Part shown: positions 62,971-64,000 of the stretch, in pieces
How positions within the stretch are numbered: the first letter of the stretch is position 1
How the letters are laid out: each line of letters opens with the position of its first letter
Source of the DNA: Paraburkholderia translucens
Lineage (GTDB): Bacteria; Pseudomonadota; Gammaproteobacteria; Burkholderiales; Burkholderiaceae
Assembly: GCF_020881035.1 (NCBI RefSeq)
Contig: NZ_JAJITC010000016.1
Location: 1 to 64,000 of the forward strand
Direction: 5' to 3'
DNA length: 64,000 nucleotides
The notes under the pieces: model-generated
Told to the model about the DNA's origin: nothing
What the model saw: only the letters and a program-made list of their open reading frames with translations
Databases searched by the model: none
Program-made: the position numbers and the translations under genes

Positions 62971-63377
62971 TTGTAGATGTGTTCGGGGTCTTTCAGTACG
63001 GGATCGACGGCCTGCCAGTCGCCGTCGTTCACCGAACCTTCGAATTTCTGGAAAAAGCACGAGTGACGTCCCGTGTGGCACGCAATGCCCGATACCTGCT
63101 CGACTTTCAGCAGCACGACGTCTTCATCGCAATCGAGCCGCACTTCATGCACGTGCTGCACATGGCCCGACTCCTCGCCCTTCAACCACAGGCGCTGGCG
63201 CGAGCGCGAGAAATACACCGCGCGGCCGGTCTCGACGGTCTTCGCGAGAGCCTCGCGATTCATCCACGCGAACATCAGCACGTCGTTCGTCGATGCTTCC
63301 TGCGCTATAACCGGCACGAGGCCGTTCGCGTCCCACTTGACCTTGTCGAGCCAGTTCACTGCCGAAGCGTTCGTCAC
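62967..63377 (-). CDS. hisI: Phosphoribosyl-AMP cyclohydrolase
   Basis: A 136-residue zinc enzyme that opens the purine ring of phosphoribosyl-AMP. The FAWMNREALAKT, WLKGEESGHVQHV and the LDCDEDVVLLKVEQVSGIACHTGRHSCFF segments hold the metal-binding Asp and Cys residues. The start codon is a GTG at 63377, one base after the hisF stop, and the stop overlaps hisE. It is the middle gene of hisF-hisI-hisE. Confidence 0.93.
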   Translation of the reverse strand: MTNASAVNWLDKVKWDANGLVPVIAQEASTNDVLMFAWMNREALAKTVETGRAVYFSRSRQRLWLKGEESGHVQHVHEVRLDCDEDVVLLKVEQVSGIACHTGRHSCFFQKFEGSVNDGDWQAVDPVLKDPEHIYK

Positions 63378-63378
63378 G

Positions 63379-64000
63379 TCACAACCTCACCGAAATACCC
63401 TGGTCGGCCATGAAGCGCTTGGCCTCGCCGACCGTGTGTTCGCCATAGTGGAAGATGCTCGCGGCGAGCACGGCGTCCGCGTGGCCGCTCTTGATGCCGT
63501 CGGCGAGATGCTGCAGATTGCCGACGCCGCCCGAGGCGATCACCGGCACCGGCACCGCGTCCGACACCGCGCGCGTGAGCGCGAGGTCGAAGCCACTCTT
63601 GGTGCCGTCGCGATCCATGCTGGTCAGCAGGATTTCGCCCGCGCCGAGCTCGGCCATCTTGCGCGCCCATTGAACCGCGTCGAGGCCGGTCGCCTTGCGC
63701 CCGCCGTGCGTGAACACTTCCCAGCGCGGCGTCTCGCCATCGGCCGACACGCGCTTCGCGTCGATCGCGACGACGATGCACTGCGAGCCGTACTTGTCGG
63801 TCGCGTCCCTCACGAGTTGCGGATTCGCGACCGCCGACGAGTTCATGCTGATCTTGTCGGCTCCCGCGTTCAGCAGGCGCCGCACGTCTTCGACCGCGCG
63901 CACGCCGCCGCCGACCGTCAGCGGAATGAACACCTGCGAGGCGACCGCCTCGATGATCGGCAGGATCAGATCGCGCTGATCCGAGGTCGCGGTGATGTCG
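63379..64000 (-). CDS. hisF: Imidazole glycerol phosphate synthase subunit HisF (5' end outside the window)
   Basis: The C-terminal about 206 residues of HisF; the reading frame is open to the right edge, so the start lies outside. Visible segments are DITATSDQRDLI, VFIPLTVGGGVR, the second half-barrel ASGGVGN and the phosphate-binding DAVLAASIFH. It forms the cyclase subunit of the HisFH glutamine amidotransferase. The next gene, hisI, begins one base after its stop. Confidence 0.94.
   Translation of the reverse strand, partial: DITATSDQRDLILPIIEAVASQVFIPLTVGGGVRAVEDVRRLLNAGADKISMNSSAVANPQLVRDATDKYGSQCIVVAIDAKRVSADGETPRWEVFTHGGRKATGLDAVQWARKMAELGAGEILLTSMDRDGTKSGFDLALTRAVSDAVPVPVIASGGVGNLQHLADGIKSGHADAVLAASIFHYGEHTVGEAKRFMADQGISVRL

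Overview
The window is a stretch of high-GC beta-proteobacterial chromosome, most likely from Burkholderia sensu lato (Paraburkholderia or a close relative). This rests on codon and GC style, the trpE-trpG-trpD-trpC order behind rpe and gph, a stand-alone PaaN ring-opening enzyme, the petABC-sspAB block next to tRNA-Thr, and the prmC-grxD-ubiX run. It is mostly housekeeping sequence. I see no insertion sequence, prophage or CRISPR array. Species is not determinable here.

Layout. Positions 1-306 hold two tandem sigma70 promoters and a boxA-like site, all pointing left. They look like the control region of an rRNA operon whose 16S gene lies beyond the left edge. Positions 307-5909 form a phenylacetate degradation cluster: an enoyl-CoA hydratase, divergent paaN, then paaG, paaI and paaK, with a TetR-type operator in the divergent gap. 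Positions 6017-8793 carry mltA, a small membrane protein, apaG and rpe. Positions 8806-13877 carry gph and the trpEGDC operon, preceded by an unlisted 24-residue leader peptide with three Trp codons and candidate attenuator hairpins. Positions 13931-22172 carry a CYTH phosphatase, ung, an azoreductase, an M61 peptidase, dsbC, a UbiH-type hydroxylase, an unknown protein and ychF. Positions 22478-28645 carry the ugpBAEC glycerol-3-phosphate importer and ettA.

The second half has an AsmA-like protein, a HAD hydrolase, an aminopeptidase P, a small membrane protein and an orphan response regulator with Glu at the phosphorylation site. It continues with hemA-prfA-prmC-grxD-ubiX, a DODA-type dioxygenase, an amino-acid permease, a cold-shock gene with a long leader, an Hsp70-like protein, two MFS transporters (one divergent from a TetR regulator with two operators), a nitroreductase and several conserved proteins of unknown role. 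The right end carries a BaiN-type flavoprotein, a methyltransferase, tRNA-Thr, sspB-sspA, cytochrome bc1 (petABC), a Nif3-like protein, a DegS-type protease, tatABC, a HIT protein and hisF(partial)-hisI-hisE.

The genes fall into coherent units: phenylacetyl-CoA catabolism, tryptophan synthesis under apparent attenuation, G3P uptake, tetrapyrrole and translation-release functions, respiratory complex III, Tat export (needed for the Rieske protein encoded nearby) and histidine synthesis. The most notable non-gene signals are the trp leader, the rrn-type promoters, and an exact 23-bp repeat shared between the baiN coding sequence and the gap before tRNA-Thr.
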